Shown here in pieces: positions 8,333 through 16,148 of a stretch of 33,848 nucleotides of DNA. Origin of the DNA: Candidatus Limosilactobacillus merdavium (GTDB lineage Bacteria > Bacillota > Bacilli > Lactobacillales > Lactobacillaceae); contig JAHLFK010000001.1 in NCBI GenBank assembly GCA_018883805.1, positions 1-33,848 on the forward strand. The letters run 5' to 3'. The position numbers and the translations under genes were made by a program. Below the pieces are notes generated by a model. It was not told the DNA's origin, did no database searches, and worked only from the letters and a program-made list of their open reading frames with translations. Positions within the stretch are counted from its first letter, which is position 1; every line of letters starts with the position of its first letter.

Positions 8333-9640
8333 CTACTTATTCAGCAATTCTTTATACTTATCTTCATATTTTTCAATATCGCCGGCGCCCATGAAGACAA
8401 CTACTGCATCATGGTAATGCAAAAGCTTTGTCATTGTGTCCATATCGATCCCTTCACTATTAGGAATCTTAGCTTCAAGATCCTCGCTTGAAACATGACC
8501 AGCGTGTTCACGAATTGAACCAAAAATTGGTGTAACGAAGACCTTATCTGCCCGCTTTAATGATTCAGCAAAACCATCAATGTAGGCCGCCAAACGGGAG
8601 TAAGTATGAGGTTGGAAGACCGCAATGATTTGACGATCAGGGTACTTTTGCCGTGCTGCATCAATCGTTGCCTTGATTTCACTTGGGTGGTGAGCATAAT
8701 CATCAATTAAGGTTTCATCAGCAATGTCAGTTTCACTAAACCGCCGCTTAACACCGGTAAAGTTTGCTAATTCACGCTTAATATCTGCCATATCAACGTG
8801 TTCCATATAAGCTACGGCAATAACAGCTAAACTATTCAATACACTGTGTTCCCCGTAAAGGTGGATTGTAAAGGTTCCTAACTTTTGATCCTTGAAGTAG
8901 GCATCGTAAGTTGAACCAGCTGGAGTCCGTTGGATGTTTTCAGCACGGAAGTCATCAGTGTCATTAGTTCCGTAGTAATAAACTGGAACATCGACATCAA
9001 GTTTCCGTAAGTTTTCATCATCGCCCCACGCGAAAATAGCCTTTTTAACTTGCTTACCATATGTTTCGAATGAGTCACGAACATCGTTAATGTCCTTGAA
9101 ATAATCTGGATGATCAAAGTCAATGTTAGTCATGATGGCGTAGTCTGGGTGATATGCCAAGAAGTGATCACGATATTCATCCGCTTCAAAAACAAAGAAC
9201 CGGTCCTTAGCATTCCCCTTACCAACACCGTCACCGATTAAGTAACTAGTTGGTTCAACACCGTCAAGAACATGAGCAAGTAAAGCAGTTGTACTTGTCT
9301 TACCGTGTGCCCCTGCAATACCAATGCTTGTATGACTGGCTACTTCATTTTCAACTGCTTCAGGGTAACTCATAATCGTTAATCCTAATTCATGAGCCTT
9401 CTTTACTTCTGGATGATTGTCGTCAAAGGCATTTCCTTGAATAACAATCATCCCTGGCTTTAAGTTTGCAGGATCAAAAGGAAGAATCTTAATTCCCGCT
9501 TTTAGCAATGGACCTTGCGTAAATGTTTCCTTTTCAATATCTGAACCTAGAACTTCATTCCCCTTATCGTGGAGAATCCGTGCTAGCGAAGCCATTCCAG
9601 TTCCTTTAATTCCAATAAAATAATAAGTCTTCTTATCCAT
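8333..9640 (-). CDS. murC: UDP-N-acetylmuramate--L-alanine ligase
   Basis: MurC adds L-alanine to UDP-MurNAc using ATP, the first peptide step of peptidoglycan precursor synthesis in the cytoplasm. The 435-aa protein has the UDP-binding loop GIKGTGM (10-16), the ATP loop [11 protein letters not shown] (107-117), the [10 protein letters not shown] substrate block, and the C-terminal [10 protein letters not shown] and FQPHTYSR motifs. The frame opens at a GTG (9658), but the ATG at 9640 is preferred: AAAGGA lies nine bases upstream of it, and the GTG itself precedes that Shine-Dalgarno. It follows the YtpR gene by about 40 bases. Confidence 0.96.
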   Translation of the reverse strand: MDKKTYYFIGIKGTGMASLARILHDKGNEVLGSDIEKETFTQGPLLKAGIKILPFDPANLKPGMIVIQGNAFDDNHPEVKKAHELGLTIMSYPEAVENEVASHTSIGIAGAHGKTSTTALLAHVLDGVEPTSYLIGDGVGKGNAKDRFFVFEADEYRDHFLAYHPDYAIMTNIDFDHPDYFKDINDVRDSFETYGKQVKKAIFAWGDDENLRKLDVDVPVYYYGTNDTDDFRAENIQRTPAGSTYDAYFKDQKLGTFTIHLYGEHSVLNSLAVIAVAYMEHVDMADIKRELANFTGVKRRFSETDIADETLIDDYAHHPSEIKATIDAARQKYPDRQIIAVFQPHTYSRLAAYIDGFAESLKRADKVFVTPIFGSIREHAGHVSSEDLEAKIPNSEGIDMDTMTKLLHYHDAVVVFMGAGDIEKYEDKYKELLNK

Positions 9641-9679
9641 CAATCCGGTTCCTTTCACAAAACACTTTTACACAACAGG

Positions 9680-10330
9680 TTAGTCTTCGGCTGGGAAGTA
9701 AGTATTAGCTCGTTCAAAGTCAACTGCTTCGCCAACTTGTTGCCAATCATCAGGGATAATCCATAATCCCTTTTTATCTGGGGCATTCTTTAAACGCAAT
9801 TCCCGGAAACCACAAAGCATTCCATCACTTTCAACGCCCATTAATTTCCCTGGCCAAATAATTTTCCCATCAGGCATCATTGCACCTGGACGAGCAGCGA
9901 CAACCTTAATGTGTTCCTTAACATTAGGTGAACCACAAACAACTTGAACCGTCTTGCCATCTTCTACCCGTGTTTGAGTGATTTTAAGGTGATCTGACTT
10001 CGGGTGATCTTCAATCTTTTCAACATAGCCGACAACAAACTTTGGTGAATGATCAGCAACTAATTGCTCTTCAAAGCCTGCCTTTTCCAAATCATCATTT
10101 AATTTGGCAACTTGTTCATCATTTAAGAAAACTTGACCACATTCGTCCTTTAATTCAGGCAATAATTCACTGGCATTAAAGAAATTGTAACCCAGTAAGT
10201 GTTGGTCCTTAGCATCGACAATTTGTGTAATTGAACCCTTAGAAACTGTCTTTTGTTCTGCAGTATCAGGGCCTGTAATAACGACTAAAACGTCACCCAT
10301 TTCTTGGGGATTGTAACTAGAAATTAACAT
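9680..10330 (-). CDS. ytpR: YtpR-type tRNA-binding domain protein
   Basis: This 216-aa protein has a C-terminal tRNA-binding (EMAP/Arc1-type OB-fold) domain at about residues 95-205. It includes VGYVEKIEDHPKSDHLKITQTRV, VVCGSPNV and GVESDGMLCGFRELRL, the same module found at the N-terminus of the PheT beta subunit. The N-terminal 90 residues are specific to the YtpR family. The molecular function is unknown; the domain suggests RNA binding. Neighbours are murC and a thioredoxin, as in B. subtilis, where ytpP, ytpQ, ytpR and murC lie close together. Confidence 0.9.
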   Translation of the reverse strand: MLISSYNPQEMGDVLVVITGPDTAEQKTVSKGSITQIVDAKDQHLLGYNFFNASELLPELKDECGQVFLNDEQVAKLNDDLEKAGFEEQLVADHSPKFVVGYVEKIEDHPKSDHLKITQTRVEDGKTVQVVCGSPNVKEHIKVVAARPGAMMPDGKIIWPGKLMGVESDGMLCGFRELRLKNAPDKKGLWIIPDDWQQVGEAVDFERANTYFPAED

Positions 10331-10358
10331 CAGATTTTCCTTTCTCCATCAAAATAAC

Positions 10359-10404
10359 AATGAAGGGAACTGCGATGAATACCACTGGACCCTTCATTCT
10401 TTTT
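10359..10404. terminator. Intergenic hairpin between the thioredoxin gene and ytpR
   Basis: A nine-bp stem AATGAAGGG/CCCTTCATT (10359-10367 with 10390-10398) sits between the thioredoxin stop and the ytpR start. A T-rich tract follows on both strands (CTTTTT on plus, GTTATTTTG on minus). It is likely a leftward terminator for the thioredoxin gene; the loop is long, so strength is uncertain. Confidence 0.55.
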
Positions 10405-10417
10405 ACCGTTTACCATT

Positions 10418-10738
10418 TTACTTCAAATCATTTAAAAAATCTTCTACTTGTTGCTTTGTTTTTCGATCTTTATTGACAAATCGACCAATTTCTTGACCAT
10501 CGTTATAAACAACAAAGCTTGGAATACCAAAAATATTTAATTCAGCAGCTAAATCAATGTTTTCGTCACGATCAACTTCAATAAAAGTATATTCTGAAAA
10601 ATCTTGTTCAATCTCTGGCATTGCTGGCTTGATAAAGTGACAATCTGGGCACCAATCTGCATCAAAGAACAAAACATACTTGCCCTTACTAATTTTCTTA
10701 AGTAGTTCGTCTTCTTGCATTTGTGGTAACTTTTCCAT
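10418..10738 (-). CDS. Thioredoxin-fold protein (YtpP-like)
   Basis: This 106-aa cytoplasmic thioredoxin-fold protein has active site WCPDC (Trp29-Cys33) and the cis-proline segment FGIPSFVVYNDGQEIGRF. The WCPDC dipeptide differs from the WCGPC of the main thioredoxin and matches the YtpP group that sits beside ytpR in Firmicutes. It probably performs thiol-disulfide exchange or de-thiolation with an unknown partner. It has no signal peptide. The gene is transcribed away from the small membrane protein gene at 10880, and a GAGGAGG-type ribosome site precedes it. Confidence 0.9.
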   Translation of the reverse strand: MEKLPQMQEDELLKKISKGKYVLFFDADWCPDCHFIKPAMPEIEQDFSEYTFIEVDRDENIDLAAELNIFGIPSFVVYNDGQEIGRFVNKDRKTKQQVEDFLNDLK

Positions 10739-10768
10739 GTTGCTACCTCCTCAATTAATTTGCATTCA

Positions 10769-10777
10769 ATTATAACA
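10769..10777 (-). promoter_or_regulatory. Extended -10 promoter of the thioredoxin gene
   Basis: Minus strand TGTTATAAT: a perfect TATAAT with the TG extension, about 31 bases before the start codon. No good -35 is visible at 17 bases. Confidence 0.6.
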
Positions 10778-10879
10778 TGCTTCCCCAGTTTTCCTTCATA
10801 ATTAGCTTTTTCAGCCAGTTAATGGTAGAATTAACGATATTGTTTTGGACATAAACTAACAAAGGAAGCAATTAATTAA

Positions 10880-11227
10880 ATGAATGATTCTAACAATTCA
10901 CTTAACCCATGGTTATTGCCAGTTACTCTTGGTGCATCTGGAGTAGTTGGTTTCCTTGCTGGAAAATTATTTGGTCAACGGCATATCTCTGCTGACCAAA
11001 TCCTTAAAATCATCCGTGACGACTTCAAACGCGAAGGCAAAGTTACCGGAAGCTGGATCAACCAACGCCGGATCCCTTACCAACGCTTTGCGGTCAAAAC
11101 AGATGCTTATGAAGGTGGCATTACTAGATTAGAAGATAACCAACCAGTTGATTATCAATTCATCGCTGATGCCAAAACGGGTAGTCTGCTTTCACTAAAG
11201 CGGGTTGAACGTTCAACAGATAAATAG
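10880..11227 (+). CDS. Small membrane-anchored protein, PepSY-like
   Basis: This 115-aa protein has one N-terminal hydrophobic segment (about residues 11-31, WLLPVTLGASGVVGFLAGKLFG) followed by a soluble domain. The segment has no clear cleavage site, so it is likely a membrane anchor. The domain pattern (ILKIIRDDFKREGKVTGSW ... YEGGITRLEDNQPVDYQFIADAKTGSLLSLKRV) resembles PepSY-type small extracellular domains of lactobacilli, but I cannot confirm the family by eye. The start is supported by AAGGAAG upstream. It is a monocistronic gene bounded by a strong terminator; function unknown. Confidence 0.75.
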   Translation: MNDSNNSLNPWLLPVTLGASGVVGFLAGKLFGQRHISADQILKIIRDDFKREGKVTGSWINQRRIPYQRFAVKTDAYEGGITRLEDNQPVDYQFIADAKTGSLLSLKRVERSTDK

Positions 11228-11251
11228 AAGAAGCATTTCTTTAAAAGAATA

Positions 11252-11297
11252 AACCGCTAAGATGTGGGATCAAATCCCATATCTTAGCGGTTTTCTT
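11252..11297. terminator. Strong bidirectional terminator
   Basis: A 19-base arm (11252-11270) pairs with 11274-11292 with a single mismatch/wobble position and a three-base loop. T-rich tracts follow on both strands. It separates the convergent genes ending at 11227 (plus) and 11296 (minus). Confidence 0.9.
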
Positions 11298-11676
11298 ATT
11301 CCCAAAACTCTTCAAAATTTCGTGACGCCCCTGTCGTTGCATCAACATCTTCAGCGGTAAAATTACCGTCTTTCTTCTCTTCCTCTCGTTGAAAGAGAAA
11401 TTGAGGTTGCGGATCTCCTTCCCGATAATCAACTAATGTAATTAATCCAGAGAAGAACCAGGCATCATCAAAATTAATATGGTAGTTAATCTTATTCTTG
11501 GTTTCCACCACCGTTGCTTGCTTCACATCATTTTCTACCGCATAGCCTTGGTTAGGGCCATGTTTAACGTGATGTGGTTGAGTAGTTTTTCCAAAAAATC
11601 TAACTCCATCACCAGCTTGGAGGTTGAAATTATCCTGAAACCATTTACTAGCGGTATCTGTGATTAGTAACTTCAT
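11296..11676 (-). CDS. HesB/YneR-like iron-sulfur-fold protein
   Basis: This 126-aa cytoplasmic protein shows the HesB/IscA fold pattern (MKLLITDTASKWFQDNF...GDGVRFFGKT...YHINFDDAWFF...LVDYRE) of the YneR/YqkB group. It lacks the three conserved cysteines of true A-type Fe-S carriers; indeed no cysteine is present. It is therefore unlikely to carry a cluster, and its real role is unknown. It stands alone between a terminator and trmB, and the C-terminal 30 residues are acidic and probably unstructured. Confidence 0.75.
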   Translation of the reverse strand: MKLLITDTASKWFQDNFNLQAGDGVRFFGKTTQPHHVKHGPNQGYAVENDVKQATVVETKNKINYHINFDDAWFFSGLITLVDYREGDPQPQFLFQREEEKKDGNFTAEDVDATTGASRNFEEFWE

Positions 11677-11718
11677 TCAATCACTCCTTGCTTAAGGCCG
11701 AGAAATAACTCGGTCTCT

Positions 11719-12366
11719 CTATTTCTTTGGCATCGTTGCTGTTAATTTATAAATTGGTTGACCCTTTGAAGCAAATTTATGTTCATATTCTGTCTCAATG
11801 TTATGTTCATTTTCATCGCTATTATGTAGGTCGAGCCACAAACCATCAAACTTCATGCCAAAGTTATTCATACTAACAACGGAAAATTCAAAGAATCCCA
11901 TGTTATCTGTCTTTAATTCAACTTGCCCTTGTTCCTGCAAAATCAGTTGATATTCACTCAAAAAGGTATGGTATGTTAACCGTCGCTTTGCATGACGCTT
12001 CTTTGGCCATGGATCGGAGAAATTCAAGTAAAGCTTTTCAATTTCACCATTCTCAAAGTATTCAGTTAATTCTTCCCCTTCACCACAAATTAATTGCAAG
12101 TTAGGCAAATCTTCTGGCAAAGCCTTCTTTAGTGCAATTGCGGCAACAGTTCGTTGAATTTCAAGACCAATGAAATTAATTTCCGGATGAGCCTTCGCCA
12201 TTCCAATAATAAATTGGCCCTTTCCCATACCAACTTCAAGATGAAGCGGTTGTTCTTTTGGAAAACGTGATTGCCATTTTCCCTTAAATTTTGTTGCATC
12301 ATCGACTAATAATTCCGGGTGAGCAGCCATTAAAGGATCAGCCCATTTTTTATGTTTTACACGCAT
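11719..12366 (-). CDS. trmB: tRNA (guanine-N7-)-methyltransferase
   Basis: TrmB uses S-adenosylmethionine to make m7G46 in tRNA variable loops. The 215-aa protein has the SAM motif [11 protein letters not shown], the FIGLEIQ segment and the family signature [21 protein letters not shown] region carrying the catalytic Asp and tRNA-binding basic residues. The frame also opens at a GTG (12378), but the ATG at 12366 has GAGG six bases upstream. The start lies nine bases after the ecsB stop, so it is co-transcribed with ecsAB, the usual lactobacillar arrangement. Confidence 0.96.
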   Translation of the reverse strand: MRVKHKKWADPLMAAHPELLVDDATKFKGKWQSRFPKEQPLHLEVGMGKGQFIIGMAKAHPEINFIGLEIQRTVAAIALKKALPEDLPNLQLICGEGEELTEYFENGEIEKLYLNFSDPWPKKRHAKRRLTYHTFLSEYQLILQEQGQVELKTDNMGFFEFSVVSMNNFGMKFDGLWLDLHNSDENEHNIETEYEHKFASKGQPIYKLTATMPKK

Positions 12367-12374
12367 AATAATCC

Positions 12375-13577
12375 TCACTTAGTTAATTTTTTTATTCGAC
12401 TTTGAAAATAAAACTTACTCAAAATGTATGTTTCTGCAATTCCTAAGACTAGGTTAACTAGTACTCGTTGCCAATCTAAATCACTACCAACACTGGCAAT
12501 TACGATTAACAACATTTCAATCACTACAATCTTATTTAACAAACTCTTAAAATCTGCTACTTGTTCCTGATGAGGGATTGGATAAATGTGGGTAAAGACA
12601 TTATCCTGATATTGCTCAAAGAACGGCATTAATTGTGTAGCAATTAAATAGATAAAGAGCAAAGCAATAATTGTGTTTAACCAGCTAACTGGGATGAAGA
12701 ACACAATCAGCATCCCGACAATAGTTAACCTAGTAACTAGTCCACTTACTTCAGTATTCCGGATAAAACCGTGAGCATACAAGTAAGCCCAAGGATGGTC
12801 GCCCTTTTCTAGCAAGTGGATCAGTCCGTTTGCCCAAGACCGCCGTTTTACATTTCCTTGAACACTTGGAACATCTGTAAACAGGTTAAAGAAGCGATAA
12901 ATACTGTACATCCGATCTTGCTCTGCCCGAACGGCAAGACGCCAATCTAAAGCAACATCACGATAATAAACGGTCATTGCAATCAGCAAAATTACCGAAA
13001 CAATGAAACCCCAGATAGGACCAATCAGCCAGGTTACTAACCAAACTACTGCTGGATTTACCCAATACTCACTGGTTGTCCGCCACCGTTGGCTTCCCCA
13101 GCGAATACTGATTGCTTTTCGTGCCGTCCATAACCAGGTTGCCTTGGTTACCAAAGCAGTTAGAAAGATTAAACCAACATCAAGATCTGTTAGCCTTTCA
13201 GTAGTAAGGGCAAAAGGCAAAGCAATTGCGGATAGTGCAGCCATCATGATCAGTCCTAAGATCATACTGTAAACAGTAGCTTGCTTTAGATAACGATTAA
13301 TTGCTGTTACCTGAGGAAGCAAGAAGACCGGATCGGGACGTTTAATTAGTGTAGCTAAACGACCGACTTGAGTTATCAGGACAAACCATAAAACTAATAG
13401 CCATCGTGACCACCAAAGATGACTATTTAATTGCGGTAGCCACTGTGAGTAACCATATGCTAGCGCACCGAAGAGAAAAAACAGCGCAATAACAAAGTGA
13501 TCATTGAACACAAGCCGCCAATACTTCAGCAACTCCATAAAGTGCTTTTGCCGACGTTGACTAAATAAATTATTCAT
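12375..13577 (-). CDS. ecsB: ABC transporter permease EcsB
   Basis: EcsB is the membrane subunit of the EcsAB transporter, which in B. subtilis affects secretion, competence and intramembrane proteolysis of peptides. At about 400 aa it shows many hydrophobic segments (around 20-40, 45-65, 100-125, 130-150, 180-205, 285-320 and 340-385) and the family start ([29 protein letters not shown]). The ATG at 13577 has AAGGA eight bases upstream; an earlier in-frame ATG (13586) abuts that site and is less likely. It overlaps the end of ecsA by eight bases. Confidence 0.93.
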   Translation of the reverse strand: MNNLFSQRRQKHFMELLKYWRLVFNDHFVIALFFLFGALAYGYSQWLPQLNSHLWWSRWLLVLWFVLITQVGRLATLIKRPDPVFLLPQVTAINRYLKQATVYSMILGLIMMAALSAIALPFALTTERLTDLDVGLIFLTALVTKATWLWTARKAISIRWGSQRWRTTSEYWVNPAVVWLVTWLIGPIWGFIVSVILLIAMTVYYRDVALDWRLAVRAEQDRMYSIYRFFNLFTDVPSVQGNVKRRSWANGLIHLLEKGDHPWAYLYAHGFIRNTEVSGLVTRLTIVGMLIVFFIPVSWLNTIIALLFIYLIATQLMPFFEQYQDNVFTHIYPIPHQEQVADFKSLLNKIVVIEMLLIVIASVGSDLDWQRVLVNLVLGIAETYILSKFYFQSRIKKLTK

Positions 13578-14307
13578 TTTGATCATTCCTTGCTAAGCCA
13601 AGATAAATATCGTCAAGAGATTCGTTTGGTCGATCAGCATCCTGTCGTAATTCATCTAGGGTTCCATGTGCACGAACTTTTCCATCGGCAAGAAGAACAA
13701 ATCGGTCACAGTACCGCTGTGCAGTATCAAGTACATGGGTCGACATTAAGACTGCAGTGCCTGCTTTTTTCTTTTCTTCAATCAATTCCAATAAATCGTG
13801 AACTGCTAATGGATCCAGCCCATAGAATGGTTCGTCAACAATTAACAATTGTGCATCAGTCATTAATGCACAGCAAATCATTACCTTTTGCTTCATCCCT
13901 TTAGAGAAATTAGCTGGGAACCAATCAAGCTTGTTATCTAGTCGAAATGTTTTAAGAAGCTTATGAGCACGATTCCAGGCTTCTTCATGGTTTAATGAAT
14001 AAGCTTTGATCGTCATCTCAATATGCTCACGCAATGTTAATTCGTCATATAAAATTGGCGTTTCTGGAACGTAAGCAATTTGCTTTTTATATTCTACAGG
14101 ATTTTGCTGAAGATTAACTCCATTTAACGTAATTTCTCCGGAAAATGGCCTTAAAAGTCCAATAACATGATTAATTGTTGTTGATTTACCGGCACCGTTA
14201 AGGCCGATCAAACCAACTAATTCTCCAGGATCAACTCGAAGGCTCACATTCTTGAGGACAGGAATTCGTGAATAGCCCCCAACTAGGTTTTTAATTTCAA
14301 GTGACAT
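13570..14307 (-). CDS. ecsA: ABC transporter ATP-binding protein EcsA
   Basis: This 245-aa nucleotide-binding subunit partners EcsB. It has Walker A GLNGAGKST (35-43), the Q-loop AYVPETP, the signature-like NFSKGMKQKV and Walker B LLIVDEPFYGLD, then the switch histidine in STHVLDTAQRY. The signature reads SKGMKQK rather than LSGGQ, as is typical for the Ecs group. The gene is divergent from hit across a short region holding both promoters; the order ecsA-ecsB with hit divergent is conserved in Firmicutes. Confidence 0.95.
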   Translation of the reverse strand: MSLEIKNLVGGYSRIPVLKNVSLRVDPGELVGLIGLNGAGKSTTINHVIGLLRPFSGEITLNGVNLQQNPVEYKKQIAYVPETPILYDELTLREHIEMTIKAYSLNHEEAWNRAHKLLKTFRLDNKLDWFPANFSKGMKQKVMICCALMTDAQLLIVDEPFYGLDPLAVHDLLELIEEKKKAGTAVLMSTHVLDTAQRYCDRFVLLADGKVRAHGTLDELRQDADRPNESLDDIYLGLARNDQNE

Positions 14308-14343
14308 TCTTTTTTCCTCTTTTTCATTGACTTACTAGCGTTG

Positions 14344-14352
14344 ATTATATCA
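14344..14352 (-). promoter_or_regulatory. Extended -10 promoter of ecsAB-trmB
   Basis: Minus strand TGATATAAT (perfect TATAAT with TG extension), 37 bases before the ecsA start. It lies just outside the oppositely directed hit promoter. Confidence 0.55.
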
Positions 14353-14363
14353 TATGTCACTTA

Positions 14364-14392
14364 CTGACAGCGTTTTTTGGTATACTTATAAT
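14364..14392 (+). promoter_or_regulatory. Promoter of hit
   Basis: CTGACA (14364-14369), spacer 17, TATAAT (14387-14392), 31 bases before the hit start codon. Confidence 0.75.
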
Positions 14393-14422
14393 AACTATGA
14401 AATAAAAAAGGAGCGATTATCA

Positions 14423-14860
14423 ATGGATGACTGTATTTTTTGCAAAATTGTAAAGGGTGAAATTCCTAGCTATACGGTTTATGAAGATGATGTTGTTAAA
14501 GCCTTCCTTGATATTTCTCAAGGCACGCCTGGCCACACTTTAGTAATTCCTAAGAAGCACGTTCCGGATCTTTTCGCATACGATGAAGAACTTGCAGCTG
14601 CTGTTTTCTCCCGCTTACCAAAGATCGCTCGTGCAGTGAAGGCCTCTAACCCAAAGATTAAAGGTCTCAACGTTCTTAACAATAATGGTAAAGTTGCCTA
14701 CCAATCTGTTTTCCACTCACATATCCACTTAATTCCTCGTTATTCTGATCAAGATGACTTTAAGATGATTTTCAAGGATAATTCAGGTGAATATAATGAT
14801 GCTAAATACAAAGAAATTCAAGAATCAATTAAACGCCAATTTGATAACGCCGATAACTAA
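14423..14860 (+). CDS. hit: HIT family nucleotide hydrolase
   Basis: This 145-aa histidine-triad protein is of the Hint/HinT group, which hydrolyses AMP-lysine/nucleoside phosphoramidates; the exact substrate here is unknown. The catalytic triad is His98-Ser-His100-Ile-His102 in the HSHIHLIPR motif. The N-terminal CIFCKIVKGEIPS carries the two cysteines common in Firmicute Hit. The start at 14423 is set by AAGGAG eight bases upstream; the frame opens earlier (14354) but inside the promoter. It is divergent from ecsA. Confidence 0.95.
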   Translation: MDDCIFCKIVKGEIPSYTVYEDDVVKAFLDISQGTPGHTLVIPKKHVPDLFAYDEELAAAVFSRLPKIARAVKASNPKIKGLNVLNNNGKVAYQSVFHSHIHLIPRYSDQDDFKMIFKDNSGEYNDAKYKEIQESIKRQFDNADN

Positions 14861-15062
14861 TCGCGTTAAAGAAGACTGGTCAGACATTAAGCGACTGCAA
14901 ACGTCAATCAAACAACTGCAATCAAATGTTACTGCACTGCAAGATGCAAGCAAGCAAATTAGCAATTACACCGCAGACGTTGAACGTCTTATTAATCAAT
15001 GGCAGTTTAAAAGCCAACCGCGTCTTGATAAGATTCAAGAAATTCTCAATAAGATGAAATAG
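14796..15062 (+). CDS. Small coiled-coil protein downstream of hit
   Basis: This roughly 88-aa predicted protein of unknown function overlaps the end of hit in another frame. Past residue 25 it is almost wholly helical with heptad-like spacing (DWSDIKRLQTSIKQLQSNVTALQDASKQI...), suggesting a coiled coil. The start is uncertain: ATG at 14796 has GGTG six bases upstream and would overlap hit by 65 bases; GTG 14787 and TTG 14841 are alternatives. Its position matches the small yhaH-type gene after hit in B. subtilis, but no sequence similarity is claimed. Confidence 0.6.
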   Translation: MMLNTKKFKNQLNANLITPITNRVKEDWSDIKRLQTSIKQLQSNVTALQDASKQISNYTADVERLINQWQFKSQPRLDKIQEILNKMK

Positions 15063-15064
15063 AA

Positions 15065-15109
15065 AAATCTCCCAATATTCAATGTGAACGTTGGGAGATT
15101 TATTATTTT
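15065..15109. terminator. Bidirectional terminator between the hit operon and prsA
   Basis: A perfect 11-bp stem AAATCTCCCAA/TTGGGAGATTT (15065-15075 with 15091-15101), with T-rich tracts on both sides, sits between convergent genes. Confidence 0.85.
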
Positions 15110-15114
15110 AAATC

Positions 15115-16044
15115 CTAGTTACTGCCTAGAGATGAACCACTGTTTGAATTAGTAGAAGCATTACTATTCAAATAGTCATCCATGATGTTCTTAAGGTCGT
15201 TATCCTTAATGGAAACGTTACCCTTCTTCAGAACATTAGAAACAACCTTGTGAAGGAACTTAGAATCATTCATCTTTTCTTGAACAATTTGGTTCTTCAA
15301 GTCATTGATGTGTTGACTCTTCTTGCCCTTTGCAGGGTGTTCGATCATGTAAATTACAACATAACCATCGTCAGTCTTAACTGGTTCAGTTGTGAATTCA
15401 CCAGTCTTCAACTTGAACGCAGCCTTCTTGTATGCTGAATCAACAGAAGTGGAAGTGTTATCAAATGCTGCAACCTTTCCACCGGCGTTCTTAGTTGAAG
15501 AATCAGTTGACTTAGACTTAACTAACTTCTTAAAGGTCTTGTATGGGTGATCTGAATTGTTAAGTTGGTCAATAATGCTTTGGGCATCATCCTTGCTACC
15601 AACAAGAATTTCAGCAGTTTGGACTTTTGGTTCATACTTTGTCCATTGCTTGTCAATTTGCTTGTTGGTGATATGAGTATAACTGCGAACCGCAGCCTCT
15701 AGGCAAAGGTTTGACCGGATTTGTTGCTTCAGTTTCTTTTCAGTTAAACCTTGTTGTTGTAATACAGCACTAAATTGGGAACCGTATTGATTCTTGTAAG
15801 TGTTGTATTGGGCATTAACTTGTTTATCAGAAACTTGCTTACCGTATTCCTTCTCCAAAACCTTATCCAGGATCATTTGTTGGAGAACTTGCTTACCATT
15901 AGTGGTTGACTTCATTTCGTTGTAATACTCTTCTTGAGTAATCTTCCCACCACTAGTAGTTGCAACTGCTTTACTTCCACAAGCAGCTAAGGGAAGTACT
16001 AAAGTTGCACAGGCAATTAATGCAATTAACTTTTTAGATTTCAA
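15115..16044 (-). CDS. prsA: Foldase lipoprotein PrsA (parvulin-type peptidyl-prolyl isomerase)
   Basis: PrsA is a lipid-anchored extracellular chaperone/isomerase that folds secreted proteins after Sec export. The 309-aa protein starts with a type II signal peptide whose lipobox is LAAC, lipidated Cys22. A long helical chaperone region follows, with a PPIase-like domain at about 145-240 ([20 protein letters not shown] ... [16 protein letters not shown]) and a Ser/Asn-rich tail. The parvulin core is degenerate, as in many lactobacillar PrsA, so isomerase activity is not assured. The start codon is TTG (16042-16044) with GAGGATG seven bases upstream. It lies next to yhaNO, as in B. subtilis. 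Confidence 0.9.
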   Translation of the reverse strand: MKSKKLIALIACATLVLPLAACGSKAVATTSGGKITQEEYYNEMKSTTNGKQVLQQMILDKVLEKEYGKQVSDKQVNAQYNTYKNQYGSQFSAVLQQQGLTEKKLKQQIRSNLCLEAAVRSYTHITNKQIDKQWTKYEPKVQTAEILVGSKDDAQSIIDQLNNSDHPYKTFKKLVKSKSTDSSTKNAGGKVAAFDNTSTSVDSAYKKAAFKLKTGEFTTEPVKTDDGYVVIYMIEHPAKGKKSQHINDLKNQIVQEKMNDSKFLHKVVSNVLKKGNVSIKDNDLKNIMDDYLNSNASTNSNSGSSLGSN

Positions 16045-16148
16045 AAAAACACATCCTCAATCAAAATTTTTATCTCAAAACTTACCAGTCTAATATACCA
16101 CACTCAAAAAGCGATGCCATGTTAGCATACAGAATGTTTAAACGATCT

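Noticed and set aside
11241-11432. 63-aa minus-strand ORF
   Set aside because: Overlaps the HesB-fold gene in another frame and runs through the strong terminator.
11677-11718. Hairpin GGCCGAG/CTCGGTC as trmB terminator
   Set aside because: On the coding strand the pairing has an A-C mismatch and no T tract, so it is too weak to list.
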